Below are positions 52,332 through 61,426 of a stretch of DNA of 64,000 bases, piece after piece. Below the pieces are notes generated by a model that was given only the letters and a program-made list of their open reading frames with translations, made no database searches and was not told the origin of the DNA. Position 1 is the first letter of the stretch; every line of letters starts with the position of its first letter. Source of the stretch: Streptomyces sp. MMG1533. Lineage in GTDB: Bacteria; Actinomycetota; Actinomycetes; Streptomycetales; Streptomycetaceae. The DNA lies in the NCBI RefSeq assembly GCF_001279775.1, contig NZ_LGDG01000001.1:256971-320970 (forward strand). Reading direction: 5' to 3'. The translations under genes and the position numbers were made by a program.

Positions 52332-53399
52332 TCAGGAGGCGCCGAGGATCTCGCCGAGGTCGTAGCGCACCGGCTCCTCCAGTTGTGCGTACGTGCAGCT
52401 CTCGGGCGTCCGGTCGGGGCGCCAGCGGCGGAAGCGGGCCGTGTGCCGGAAACGCGCACCGTTCTCCATGTGGTCGTAGGCCACCTCGGCCACCCGTTCC
52501 GGCCGCAGCGGCACCCAGGAGAGGTCCTTCTTGCCGGACCAGCGGCTGGGCGCCCCGGGCAGCCGGGCCGTCTCGTGCGCCGCCTCCTCGGCCCAGGCCG
52601 CCCACGGGTGTCCCCCGACGTCGTCCATGCGCAGCGGCTCCAGCTCCTCGACCAGCTCGGCGCGCCGCTTCATGGGGAACGCGGCGGAGACGCCGACGTG
52701 CTGGAGGGCGCCGCGGTCGTCGTACAGGCCGAGCAGGAGCGAACCGACCACCGGGCCGCTCTTGTGGAAGCGGTAGCCCGCGACCACGACGTCCGCGGTC
52801 CGCTCGTGCTTGATCTTGAACATGGCCCGCTGGTCCTGGAGGTAGCGCACGGTGAGCGGCTTGGCGACGACACCGTCCAGGCCGGCTCCCTCGTACTGCT
52901 CGAACCACTGCCGCGCCACGTCGATGTCGGTCGTCGCCGGCGCCACGTGCACGGGGGCCGTCGCGTCGGCCAGCGCCGTGGTCAGCAGCGCGCGCCGGTC
53001 GCCGAGCGGCGCGTCCAGCAACGAATCGTCCGCCAGCGCCAGCAGGTCGAAGGCCACGAACGAGGACGGCGTCCTCTCCGCCAGCATCCGCACCCGGGAG
53101 TCCGCCGGGTGGATGCGCTCGGTCAGCGCGTCGAAGTCCAGCCGCCCCTCCCGGGCGATGACGATCTCCCCGTCCAGCACGCACCGCGCGGGCAACCGCT
53201 CCTTGAGCGCCGCCACCAGCTCCGGGAAGTACCTGGTGAGCGGCTTTCCGGTACGGCTGCCCAGCTCGACCTCGGTCCCGTCGCGGAACACGATCGCCCG
53301 GAACCCGTCCCACTTCGCCTCGTAGTGCATGTCCGGCGGAATCCTCGCCACCGACTTGGCGAGCATGGGCTTCACGGGCGGCATCACCGGCAGATCCAT
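52332..53399 (-). CDS. ATP-dependent DNA ligase (LigC/LigD-type)
   Basis: 355 residues from the ATG at 53399; a GTG at 53414 could extend it by 5 residues as a leaderless start. HYEAKWDGFRAIVF contains the adenylated lysine K29 (motif I). VLDGEIVI (motif III), SFVAFDLLAL, EGLDG-like GAGLDGVVAK (motif IV) and MFKIKHERTADVVVAGYRF (motif V) follow, then an OB fold. It seals nicks in an NHEJ-like process. It is divergent from a LigD-type polymerase gene and both promoters must fit in 74 bases. Confidence 0.92.
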   Translation of the reverse strand: MDLPVMPPVKPMLAKSVARIPPDMHYEAKWDGFRAIVFRDGTEVELGSRTGKPLTRYFPELVAALKERLPARCVLDGEIVIAREGRLDFDALTERIHPADSRVRMLAERTPSSFVAFDLLALADDSLLDAPLGDRRALLTTALADATAPVHVAPATTDIDVARQWFEQYEGAGLDGVVAKPLTVRYLQDQRAMFKIKHERTADVVVAGYRFHKSGPVVGSLLLGLYDDRGALQHVGVSAAFPMKRRAELVEELEPLRMDDVGGHPWAAWAEEAAHETARLPGAPSRWSGKKDLSWVPLRPERVAEVAYDHMENGARFRHTARFRRWRPDRTPESCTYAQLEEPVRYDLGEILGAS

Positions 53400-53473
53400 G
53401 CTCCGATTCTGCACGCGTACGCCCCGAAACGCCCGGTGTGCGAGGTGTGCGCGGTACGCCTACCGTGGCTCGC

Positions 53474-54538
53474 ATGGGCGAAGCGGTGGAACTGGAGGCA
53501 GGCGGCCGGACGGTACGGCTGTCCAGCCCGGACAAGGTCTTCTTCCCGGAGCGCGGCTTCACCAAGCTGGACCTCGCCCGCTACTACCAGGCCGTCGCCC
53601 CCGGCATCCTGCGCGCCCTGCGCAACCGCCCCACCACCCTGGAGCGCTACCCGGACGGCGTGAACGGCGAGTCCTTCTTCCAGAAGCGGGCGCCGAAGAA
53701 CATGCCCGACTGGATCCCGACCGCGCACATCACCTTCCCCAGCGGCCGCAGCGCCGACGAGATGTGCCCCACCGAGGAGGCCGCCGTACTGTGGGCGGCC
53801 CAGTTCGGCACCCTCACCTTCCACCCCTGGCCGGTGCGCCGCGACGACGTGGACCGCCCCGACGAACTCCGCATCGACCTCGACCCGCAGCCCGGCACCG
53901 ACTACGCCGACGCGGTCCGCGCCGCCCACGAACTGCGCGCGGTGCTCGACGAGTTCGGCGGCCTGCGCGGCTGGCCCAAGACGTCCGGCGGCCGGGGACT
54001 GCACGTCTTCGTGCCGATCGCACCGAGCTGGACCTTCACCCAGGTCCGGCGCTCCGCCATCGCCGTCGGGCGGGAGATGGAACGCCGGATGCCGGACCAC
54101 GTCACCATCAAGTGGTGGAAGGAGGAGCGGGGCGAGCGCATCTTCGTCGACTACAACCAGACGGCCCGGGACCGCACGATCGCCTCCGCCTACTCCGTAC
54201 GGCCGCGCCCGCACGCCCCGGTCTCGGCGCCTCTGCGCTGGGCGGAGGTGGATGAGGCGCATCCCCGGGACTTCGACATCGCGACCATGCCCGCGCGCTT
54301 CGCCGAACTCGGCGACGTGCACGCGGACATGGACGACCACGCCTTTTCTCTCGAGGCACTCCTGGAACTGGCGCGCCGTGACGAACACGATCACGGGCTC
54401 GGTGATCTGCCGTACCCGCCCGAGTATCCGAAGATGCCGGGAGAGCCCAAGCGGGTACAGCCGAGCCGGGCGAAGAAGGGGGAGCCCTCGCCGGCAGCCC
54501 CGCCGGAGGCACCCCCTTCGGGACCTACAGCTCCTTGA
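53474..54538 (+). CDS. LigD-type DNA polymerase/primase domain protein
   Basis: 354 residues from the ATG at 53474. The eukaryotic-type primase (PolDom) core is evident: VRLSSPDKVFFPERGFTKLDLARYY, ELRIDLDPQPG (catalytic aspartates), KTSGGRGLHVFVPI and RDRTIASAYSVRPRPHAPVSAPLRWAEV. It adds nucleotides at broken DNA ends for end joining. The final 45 residues are Pro/Ala-rich. TACCGT at 53461-53466 may be a -10 placing the transcript start at the ATG (leaderless). No Ku gene is present in the window. It overlaps the convergent cupredoxin-DUF1080 gene by 14 bases. Confidence 0.92.
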   Translation: MGEAVELEAGGRTVRLSSPDKVFFPERGFTKLDLARYYQAVAPGILRALRNRPTTLERYPDGVNGESFFQKRAPKNMPDWIPTAHITFPSGRSADEMCPTEEAAVLWAAQFGTLTFHPWPVRRDDVDRPDELRIDLDPQPGTDYADAVRAAHELRAVLDEFGGLRGWPKTSGGRGLHVFVPIAPSWTFTQVRRSAIAVGREMERRMPDHVTIKWWKEERGERIFVDYNQTARDRTIASAYSVRPRPHAPVSAPLRWAEVDEAHPRDFDIATMPARFAELGDVHADMDDHAFSLEALLELARRDEHDHGLGDLPYPPEYPKMPGEPKRVQPSRAKKGEPSPAAPPEAPPSGPTAP

Positions 54539-56729
54539 TGCGGATGTCCCGGTACGAGATCACGTCCGTCGTGCCGTGCACCTGGAGCCCGAGGTAGCCG
54601 GAGGCGAACCGCCGCCCGTCCGTGCCCGGGTCGTCCGCACGCGGTGGCGTGAACTCCTGACCGCCGATGTTGTCGAACTCGTTGATCAGCACGCCGTTGC
54701 GGTAGACCGAGTAGTGCTGGTCGACCACGCGGATCTCGTAGTCGTTCCAGGTGCCCTTCCGGGTGACGCCGGCCCCGGCGAGTCCCACCCGGTCGAAGCC
54801 GTAGACCGAGCCCGTCTTGTACATGTCCCCGTCGGGCCGGTCGAGCACCTGCACCTCGTGCCCGTACTTGATGGCGACCCACTCAGGCCGCGACTCCTCC
54901 GGGTGGTCGTGCACCCACGGGAACCGCACGAACACACCGGAGTTGGCGTTGCCGGTGCCCGGGGCGTCGTCACGCCACTGGAGCCTGAGCGAGAAGTCGG
55001 CGTACTTGCGCTGCGGGTACCACAGCATGCCGAGTCCGGCCTTCGTGGTGCCGGAGGTGATCGACCCGTCGGGGTTCGGTGCGAACGAACCGCCGCCCAC
55101 CTGCTGCCACTTGGCGAAGGACTCCGCGCTGCCGTCGAGGATCGTGCGATAGCCCTCGGTCTGGCCAGGCCTGCCGATCCCGGACTGACGGGCGGCCTTC
55201 TGGATTGCGTTGTCCTCGCGCTGGTCGACGACGCCTTCCTTCAGGAGTGTGTCGAGGACCGTCCTGACGTGCTTCAGGAACAGCGCGTGGGACGTCCACT
55301 CCTTCTCGTCCTCGATCAACTCGTTGATCCGGCACCGGTTGTCGGTGACCCGGTTCGGTACGCCCGAGTCGACCGTGCCGACGATGACCGTCGACCGCTC
55401 GTCGTACTCGGGGCAGTCGGGTGCGGGCACCCCGCCTCCGGCCACCACCGTGAAGCTCACGGTGCGTGCCGCGGAGGTGTTGCCCGACTTGTCGATCGCC
55501 CGGTACGCCACGGTGTGCGGGCCGGCACGGTCGACGACCACGGGAATGCTGTATGCAATGTACGGTCCACTGTCGAGCGAATACTCGATCCGGTCGACAC
55601 CCGAGCCGCCCTCGTCCGTCGCACTCACGGTCACTTCGGCCTTCCCGACGTACGCCCCGTCGGAGTTCCGCGTGCCGTCGACGCTCACGCCGGTCGTCGG
55701 CGGGGTGGTGTCCTGCGGTGCCGCCGCGACGACCGTGAACTGCACGCTCCTCTCGGCGGCGACGTTGCCCGCCTTGTCGGTGGCCCGGTAGCGCACGGTG
55801 TGGGTGCCGAGCTGGTGCACCATCACGGGGGCGGTGTACGGCTGCCAGGCCCCGGAGTCGACGGCGTACTCGATGGTGTTGACGCCGGAGCCGGTGTCGG
55901 AGGCGCTCACGGTGACCGTCGCCATGTCGACGTACGTCCCGTCGGCGTTCTGCTCACCACTCACCGTCGCCGAGGTGTCCGGCGGTGTCGTGTCGTCCGA
56001 GGGTGGGGCGACGACCGTGAACTCGACGCTCTTCTCCGCCGACGCGTTGCCCGCCTTGTCGAGGGCGCGGTAGCGGATCTTGTGGCTGCCGACCTGGTCG
56101 ACGACGACGGGTGCCGTATACGGTAGCCAGTCGCCCGCGTCGCCGACCGCGTACTGTATGCCGTCGACACCGGACCCGCCGTCGTCGGTCGCGCTGATCC
56201 CGACGCTCGCCGAGCCGACGTACTCGCCCTGCGCGTTCTGGGCGCCGGTCACCCGCGCGGCCGTCTCGGGAGGTGTCGTGTCCTCGCCGCCGCCCTCGGT
56301 CACCACGAGGATGCCCTGCATCTGGCCGTGGCCGGGAATCGTGCAGTGGTAGAAGTAGCGGCCCGGGGTGAGCGTGACCTCGGCGGTGTGGCGGCCGCCC
56401 TGGTCGTCGCCCGGGTTGGCGAGGATGTTGAGCTGGACGTCGCTGTTGAACTCCGGATCGTTCGTCACGAACGTCAAGGTGTGCGGCATGCCGGTGGTGT
56501 TGCCGGTGGCCGTGCTGTTCTCGAAGACGATCGTCGCCGCCCCCGCCACGGCCGTCGTCGGCGCCGAGTTGTACTTGGTGATGTCGTCGCCGGCGGTCCA
56601 GGTGAGCACCTGGGCGGCGGCCTGCTCCTGGGGCTGCCGGGGCTGCCCTGCTGCGGGCAGCGCCTGCAGCCCGAGTATCACGAGTAGCGCGGCCAACAAG
56701 GCCGTCCGGATTCTTCGGTGCCGTGTCAC
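54525..56729 (-). CDS. Secreted cupredoxin - Ig-like repeats - DUF1080 (3-keto-glycoside hydrolase) fusion
   Basis: 734 residues from a GTG overlapping the upstream stop (GTGA; GGGGGA nearby). A signal peptide at 1-28 is followed by a plastocyanin-like domain (about 40-145) with a complete type-1 copper set: H83, C129, H134 and M137 (HCTIPGHGQM). Three Ig-like repeats of about 93 residues each start DTTPPxT (150-430). A DUF1080 domain (about 520-734) follows (VGGGSFAPNPDGSITSG, NSGVFVRFPWVHDHPEESRPEW, SGYLGLQVHG). DUF1080 enzymes hydrolyse 3-keto-glycosides. The copper domain could accept electrons from the partner dehydrogenase encoded just upstream. Confidence 0.85.
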   Translation of the reverse strand: MTRHRRIRTALLAALLVILGLQALPAAGQPRQPQEQAAAQVLTWTAGDDITKYNSAPTTAVAGAATIVFENSTATGNTTGMPHTLTFVTNDPEFNSDVQLNILANPGDDQGGRHTAEVTLTPGRYFYHCTIPGHGQMQGILVVTEGGGEDTTPPETAARVTGAQNAQGEYVGSASVGISATDDGGSGVDGIQYAVGDAGDWLPYTAPVVVDQVGSHKIRYRALDKAGNASAEKSVEFTVVAPPSDDTTPPDTSATVSGEQNADGTYVDMATVTVSASDTGSGVNTIEYAVDSGAWQPYTAPVMVHQLGTHTVRYRATDKAGNVAAERSVQFTVVAAAPQDTTPPTTGVSVDGTRNSDGAYVGKAEVTVSATDEGGSGVDRIEYSLDSGPYIAYSIPVVVDRAGPHTVAYRAIDKSGNTSAARTVSFTVVAGGGVPAPDCPEYDERSTVIVGTVDSGVPNRVTDNRCRINELIEDEKEWTSHALFLKHVRTVLDTLLKEGVVDQREDNAIQKAARQSGIGRPGQTEGYRTILDGSAESFAKWQQVGGGSFAPNPDGSITSGTTKAGLGMLWYPQRKYADFSLRLQWRDDAPGTGNANSGVFVRFPWVHDHPEESRPEWVAIKYGHEVQVLDRPDGDMYKTGSVYGFDRVGLAGAGVTRKGTWNDYEIRVVDQHYSVYRNGVLINEFDNIGGQEFTPPRADDPGTDGRRFASGYLGLQVHGTTDVISYRDIRIKEL

Positions 56730-59221
56730 TGCGTCCCCCTCGCCAGCTGGTCGACGGCCGGAGTCGGCCCGCCGCCCGTGTAGGTGACCCGCCACAGCGC
56801 CGACTTGGCGTCCGAGGTGAAGAAGCCACGGCCGTAGTCGAGGACGTACAACGCGCCGTCCGGACCGAACTTCCAGTCCATGAGGTTCCTGATGCCGTCG
56901 TTGCCGACCGGCACGATCTTCTTCAGGGACTCCGAGTGGACCGGCAGACCGCCGGCGCCATGGTTCTTCGGATCGGTGATGACCGCGTTGCGCGGCTGGT
57001 CGGCGTCGTAGAAGTCGCCGACGAACCACTTGCCGTCCCAGTAGGACGGCCACTTGGTCGCGCTGGTGCTCGCCGCGTCGTACCGGTAGACCGGCCCGTT
57101 CATCGCGGCCTGGCCGCCGCCCTTGAGCCACGGCAGGAGATAGGTGGCCTCCTCCTGCTTGTAGGACGGGACGCCGTTCGCGTCGCGCGGGAAGTCCGGG
57201 GCGCCGCCCTGGGGCGAGTACCAGATGTTGTTGCCGGTGACGGCGGGCAGGTCGACGAGGCCGTCGTTGTTCGGCGACTCGTTCTTCGGGTGGTCGCAGT
57301 CGTACCAGCCCAGCGGCTGGGTCGGATCGGGCAGGTTGCGGTCCCGGTAGGGCTGCTTGTTGCCCATGCAGTACGGCCAACCGCGGTTGCCCGCCTCGGT
57401 GATGACGGCGAAGGTGTCGTACTTGGCGGGGCCCCAGGTCGTGGAGGGCGCACTCGCGTCCGGGCCGACCCAGCCCGCGTACAGGATGTCGGTCTTCCGG
57501 TCGACGAAGATGCGCGCCGGGTTGCGGACGCCCATCACATAGATCTCGCCGCGTGTCTTGCCGCCGCCCTCGTCGGTTTCCCTGCCGGTGAAGAGGTTGC
57601 CGTCCGGGAGGGTGTACGTCCCGTCGGGTTCCGGATGGATGCGCAGGATCTTGCCGTTGAGGTTGTTGGTGTTGCCTGCGGTGCGGCGCGCGTCGGCGAA
57701 GGAGACGCCCTTGTAGTTGGGCTGCGGGTTGTTGCCCGAGTAACCGCCGCTGAAGCCGCTGGAGTTGTTGTCACCGGTGGCGATGTACAGGTTGCCCTTG
57801 GAATCCCACGTCATCCCGCCGCCCGCATGGCAGCAACTGTGGATCTGCACCGGCCACTTGAGCAGCACCTTCTCGCTGCCCAGGTCCAGCTTGTCGGTGG
57901 CGGGGTCGAGCGTGAAGCGGGAGACGCGCCGCTCGGCCATCCGCGTGTCGCGGTTGATCTGCGCGTGCGGCGTGTAGTGCAGGTACACCCAGCCGTTCTG
58001 CTCGAAGCGCGGGTCGAGCTCGATGCCGAGCAGGCCCTCCTCGACCTTGACCAGTTCGTCGCCGCCGCCCTTGTTGCCGAAGACCGTCAACTCGCCTGCC
58101 AGCGTGACCTTCTTGGTCGCGGGGTCGTAGACGTGGATCTCGCCCTTGCCCTTGCCGATGTCGGGGTTGTTCCAGTCGGTGATCACGGGCTGGGAGGAGT
58201 CGGCGCCGCCCCGGCCGATGTACAGCACGCGGCCGTCCGGCGCGGTGACCAGGCCGTGCGGCTCGCCGATCTGGTCGTTGTGCCCGGGCTGGTTGGGCTG
58301 GGTGAGCCGCTCCGCCTTGTAGTTGCCGTTGACGGTCGCCTTGCAGTCGGCCTGCACCAGCCGGGTGGTCCACAGCAGCGCGCCGCGCAGGTGCGCACGG
58401 AAGTCCGTCTCGTCGTACGACGACACCGTGCCGCCCATGCCGGTGTAGAAGGAACGCCCGCCGTCGTAGTCCCGGCACCAACTCACCGGATGGTCCCAGC
58501 CGTTGGCGCCCGCACCCGGCTGGTATGTCGACTCCCGTACACGGGCGACGGTATGCACGTCACCCGACGGGTTCTTCACCCAGTTGAGCCACTGGTCGGG
58601 GCGTTTCCACTGGAGCGGCAGGTCCTTGGTGGCCGGGTGCTGCCGGTCACCGACCTCGACGGTGGCCCGCTGCACGTTCGCCGGACCGGCGGCGGCCGGG
58701 CGGGCGCCGACGAGGCCGGTGAACCAGTCCGAGTACGGCTCAGCGCGGGCCGCGTCGTGGATGCCGACGAAACCGCCGCCGGCCTCCATATAGGCCTCCA
58801 GGCCCGCTTCCTGCTCGGGATCGAGGACGTCCCCGCCGCCGGTCAGGAAGACGATCGCGTTGAAGCGGCCCAACCTCGCCTCGTCGGTGAAGACCGCGGA
58901 GTCGCCCGTGGCCTCGACCTTGAAGCGCTGGTTCGCCGGACCGGACAGGCCGATCCGCTCGATCGCCTCGATGCCGGCGTTGACGACCGGCGACTCGTCC
59001 CCGGCCGCCGCGGAACCGTGGAAGATCAGCACCCGTACGTTCGCGCCGCCCGGCGGCGACTTGACGGACATCGTTGTCGGGGACGGCTCCGGGGCCGGAC
59101 GCGCGTTCGCTGCGGGCCCCGACAGCAGTCCGGCGGCGACGACCCCGGCGGTCACCGTGGCCGCCCAGGTCCGTCTTCTCCTGCTTCTCGTGCTTCTTGC
59201 GCTCAACCCTCGTAAGTGCAT
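56726..59221 (-). CDS. Secreted ThuA - PQQ-type sugar dehydrogenase (GSDH) fusion
   Basis: 831 residues from the ATG at 59221, with a strong GAGGAGG. The signal peptide is basic then hydrophobic (RRRRTWAATVTAGVVAAGLLSG). ThuA domain about 55-280 (RVLIFHGSAAAGDESPVVNAG, FLTGGGDVLDPEQEAGLEAYMEAGGGFVGIHDA). The six-bladed GSDH-like propeller, about 290-830, has GEPHGLVTAPDGRVLYIGRGG, LLGIELDPRFEQNGWVYLHYTP, HAGGGMTWDSKGNLYIATGDN and NPARIFVDRKTD. Both domains belong to sugar oxidation families. Codon 3 is TTA (59213-59215), suggesting bldA dependence. It is co-translated with the cupredoxin-DUF1080 gene. Confidence 0.88.
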   Translation of the reverse strand: MHLRGLSARSTRSRRRRTWAATVTAGVVAAGLLSGPAANARPAPEPSPTTMSVKSPPGGANVRVLIFHGSAAAGDESPVVNAGIEAIERIGLSGPANQRFKVEATGDSAVFTDEARLGRFNAIVFLTGGGDVLDPEQEAGLEAYMEAGGGFVGIHDAARAEPYSDWFTGLVGARPAAAGPANVQRATVEVGDRQHPATKDLPLQWKRPDQWLNWVKNPSGDVHTVARVRESTYQPGAGANGWDHPVSWCRDYDGGRSFYTGMGGTVSSYDETDFRAHLRGALLWTTRLVQADCKATVNGNYKAERLTQPNQPGHNDQIGEPHGLVTAPDGRVLYIGRGGADSSQPVITDWNNPDIGKGKGEIHVYDPATKKVTLAGELTVFGNKGGGDELVKVEEGLLGIELDPRFEQNGWVYLHYTPHAQINRDTRMAERRVSRFTLDPATDKLDLGSEKVLLKWPVQIHSCCHAGGGMTWDSKGNLYIATGDNNSSGFSGGYSGNNPQPNYKGVSFADARRTAGNTNNLNGKILRIHPEPDGTYTLPDGNLFTGRETDEGGGKTRGEIYVMGVRNPARIFVDRKTDILYAGWVGPDASAPSTTWGPAKYDTFAVITEAGNRGWPYCMGNKQPYRDRNLPDPTQPLGWYDCDHPKNESPNNDGLVDLPAVTGNNIWYSPQGGAPDFPRDANGVPSYKQEEATYLLPWLKGGGQAAMNGPVYRYDAASTSATKWPSYWDGKWFVGDFYDADQPRNAVITDPKNHGAGGLPVHSESLKKIVPVGNDGIRNLMDWKFGPDGALYVLDYGRGFFTSDAKSALWRVTYTGGGPTPAVDQLARGTQ

Positions 59222-59410
59222 GGGCACCTCCTCGGTCACAGCAACAGCGCGATGGAAGCTAGACCTCTTTGCGCAACTCGCCAATACCTATGACCGAGAT
59301 GAGCCGAACTTTGTCCTGAGTGTGGATAAACAGCAGGGCGGCCGGTACGGTCTCACAGGTTCATCACAGGTACGTCTCCGCAAGTTCCGTATCAGGGTGG
59401 GGAGTTCCGC

Positions 59411-60379
59411 ATGGACAGACGCGGGTTCAACCGACGAGTACTGCTGGGCGGCGCGGTCGTCGCGACATCGTTGTCCCTGGGGCCCGAGGCCGTGAGTGCC
59501 GACGCGCCGGCGAAGACCGCCCCTGCCGGAGGCGAGGTGAAACACATCAAGCTCTACGCCGAGCAGCTCGCCGACGGACAGATGGGCTACGGCCTCGAGA
59601 AGGGGAAGGCGACGATCCCCGGACCGCTGATCGAGCTCAACGAGGGCGACACCCTGCACATCGAGTTGGAGAACGCGACGGATGTACGGGCGAGCCTGCA
59701 TGTGCACGGCCTGGACTACGAAATCTCCAGCGACGGCACGAAGTTGAACAAGAGCGACGTCGAGCCCGGCGGCACCCGCACCTACACCTGGCGCACCCAC
59801 GCCCCCGGCCGTCGCAAGGACGGCACCTGGCGGGCGGGCAGCGCCGGCTACTGGCACTACCACGACCACGTCGTCGGCACGGAGCACGGGACCGGCGGCA
59901 TCCGCAAGGGCCTGTACGGGCCGGTGATCGTCCGCCGCAAGGGAGACGTCCTGCCGGACCGGACCCACACGATCGTCTTCAACGACATGCTGATCAACAA
60001 CAAGCCCGCCCACTCGGGGCCCGACTTCGAAGCCACGGTGGGCGATCGGGTCGAGTTCGTGATGATCACGCACGGCGAGTACTACCACACCTTCCACCTG
60101 CACGGTCACCGCTGGGCGGACAACCGTACGGGCACGCTCACCGGGCCCGACGACCCCAGTCAGGTCGTCGACAACAAGATCGTGGGTCCGGCCGACTCCT
60201 TCGGATTCCAGGTGATCGCGGGGGAGGGGGTGGGGGCCGGAGCGTGGATGTACCACTGCCATGTGCAGAGCCACTCCGACATGGGGATGGTCGGACTGTT
60301 CCTCGTGAAGAAGGCGGACGGGACGATCCCCGGGTACGAGCCGCACGAGCCCCACGAACACGGGCAGGGCGTCAGCTGA
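59411..60379 (+). CDS. Small two-domain laccase (multicopper oxidase, SLAC type)
   Basis: 322 residues; GGGGAG precedes the ATG. A Tat signal ([19 protein letters not shown]) leads to export of the folded copper protein. Copper ligands: H97/H99 (HVHG), H149/H151/H153 (HYHDH), H226/H229/H231/H233 (HTFHLHGH) and [12 protein letters not shown] with C283, H288, M293 for the type-1 site in domain 2. These trimeric enzymes oxidise phenols or metals and reduce O2 to water. Divergent from the ThuA-GSDH gene across 189 bases. Its stop overlaps the convergent propeller gene by 8 bases. Confidence 0.95.
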   Translation: MDRRGFNRRVLLGGAVVATSLSLGPEAVSADAPAKTAPAGGEVKHIKLYAEQLADGQMGYGLEKGKATIPGPLIELNEGDTLHIELENATDVRASLHVHGLDYEISSDGTKLNKSDVEPGGTRTYTWRTHAPGRRKDGTWRAGSAGYWHYHDHVVGTEHGTGGIRKGLYGPVIVRRKGDVLPDRTHTIVFNDMLINNKPAHSGPDFEATVGDRVEFVMITHGEYYHTFHLHGHRWADNRTGTLTGPDDPSQVVDNKIVGPADSFGFQVIAGEGVGAGAWMYHCHVQSHSDMGMVGLFLVKKADGTIPGYEPHEPHEHGQGVS

Positions 60380-61229
60380 TGTCGAGGACGGCCCATTCGA
60401 CGCAGGGCCGTTCCTGGACGTAGAGGCGCGGCCCACGGGCGACGACACGACAGCGGGCGAGGCCGGTGCCGTCGGGGTGCAGGAGCCGGCGCTCCTCCAC
60501 GGGTTCGACCGAGGTTTCGGTGAGGTCGCCGAGCACGAGCCTGTTCTGGTTGTCGCCGTACCCGCCGAAGAACGCGACGCGGCTGCCGTGCACGACCACT
60601 GCGGACGCGCTCCTGACCGGCGTCGTGCGCGCCGTCGCCGGCCTGCCGTCGCGCACTTCGAGAAGGGGGAAGTCCGGGTACGGGTACGCCCAGACCGCGC
60701 GCCGGTCCACGTTGAGGGCGTAGCACTCCAGGATCCAGTCGATGCTGGTCGTCGAGCTGTGCTGCCACAGGGGTGAGCCCGTACTGCTCCAGCACCGGAG
60801 CCCCGGCTCGCTGAGCGGGTCGTCGCCGACGCCCTCGTCGAAGTAACCCACCCACAGGTTGCCGGACTCGTCGGTCAGCAGGTGCTCGATGCCGTCGCCG
60901 ACCGCGAACGTCCATGAGGGGCGGCCGGGCGGGTCGAAGACCTGCACGTGTTCGTCGCCCTTGCGGCGGCGGGAGTCCGCGACGACGAAGCCGCCGTCGG
61001 GCAGCGCGTCGACCTTCGGGAAGCGAGCCCGCACCGAAGCGAGATACGTCTCGTACGCGCGGCCGTCCTCGACGGTGACGATCACGGCGTCGTAGAGATC
61101 GCCCGGCCCGCGCGCCTCGCGCAGCAGCCAGTGCGCGCGGCCGAAGGCGTCGACGGTGCTGTGCAGGACGTTCCGGTCGCGGTACGCGCGAGGGAGCCGG
61201 GCGTACGCCGTGAGGCGGTCAGCGGCCAT
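60372..61229 (-). CDS. Propeller-like protein of unknown function
   Basis: 285 residues. Repeated segments of the type [49 protein letters not shown] suggest blades of a beta-propeller. The N terminus [31 protein letters not shown] has no signal peptide, so it is cytoplasmic. I do not recognise the family. The gene lies between a laccase (convergent) and a LacI regulator (divergent). Confidence 0.7.
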   Translation of the reverse strand: MAADRLTAYARLPRAYRDRNVLHSTVDAFGRAHWLLREARGPGDLYDAVIVTVEDGRAYETYLASVRARFPKVDALPDGGFVVADSRRRKGDEHVQVFDPPGRPSWTFAVGDGIEHLLTDESGNLWVGYFDEGVGDDPLSEPGLRCWSSTGSPLWQHSSTTSIDWILECYALNVDRRAVWAYPYPDFPLLEVRDGRPATARTTPVRSASAVVVHGSRVAFFGGYGDNQNRLVLGDLTETSVEPVEERRLLHPDGTGLARCRVVARGPRLYVQERPCVEWAVLDIS

Positions 61230-61356
61230 GGGCCTGTCTTGTGGTCATGCGGGGATCCTGCGGCTGCCGGGAGCGGTGGCGCAAGCGGAATTCGGTGCGC
61301 CAGGAGTTGTCACCAGGTGATCCGAGAACCCGCCCGCAACCGGATTTCCACCTTCC

Positions 61357-61368
61357 GAGAGCGCTCTC
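61357..61368. promoter_or_regulatory. LacI-type operator
   Basis: GAGAGCGCTCTC is a perfect 12-base palindrome, 58 bases before the LacI start. It resembles the GGAGCGCTCC-type boxes of sugar-responsive LacI proteins in streptomycetes (CebR-like), with changed flanks. Confidence 0.7.
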
Positions 61369-61426
61369 ACCCCCGCTCCCCACCAGGGCTATCCTGATCC
61401 GCACCCCGCCGATGAGGAGCCCCGAA

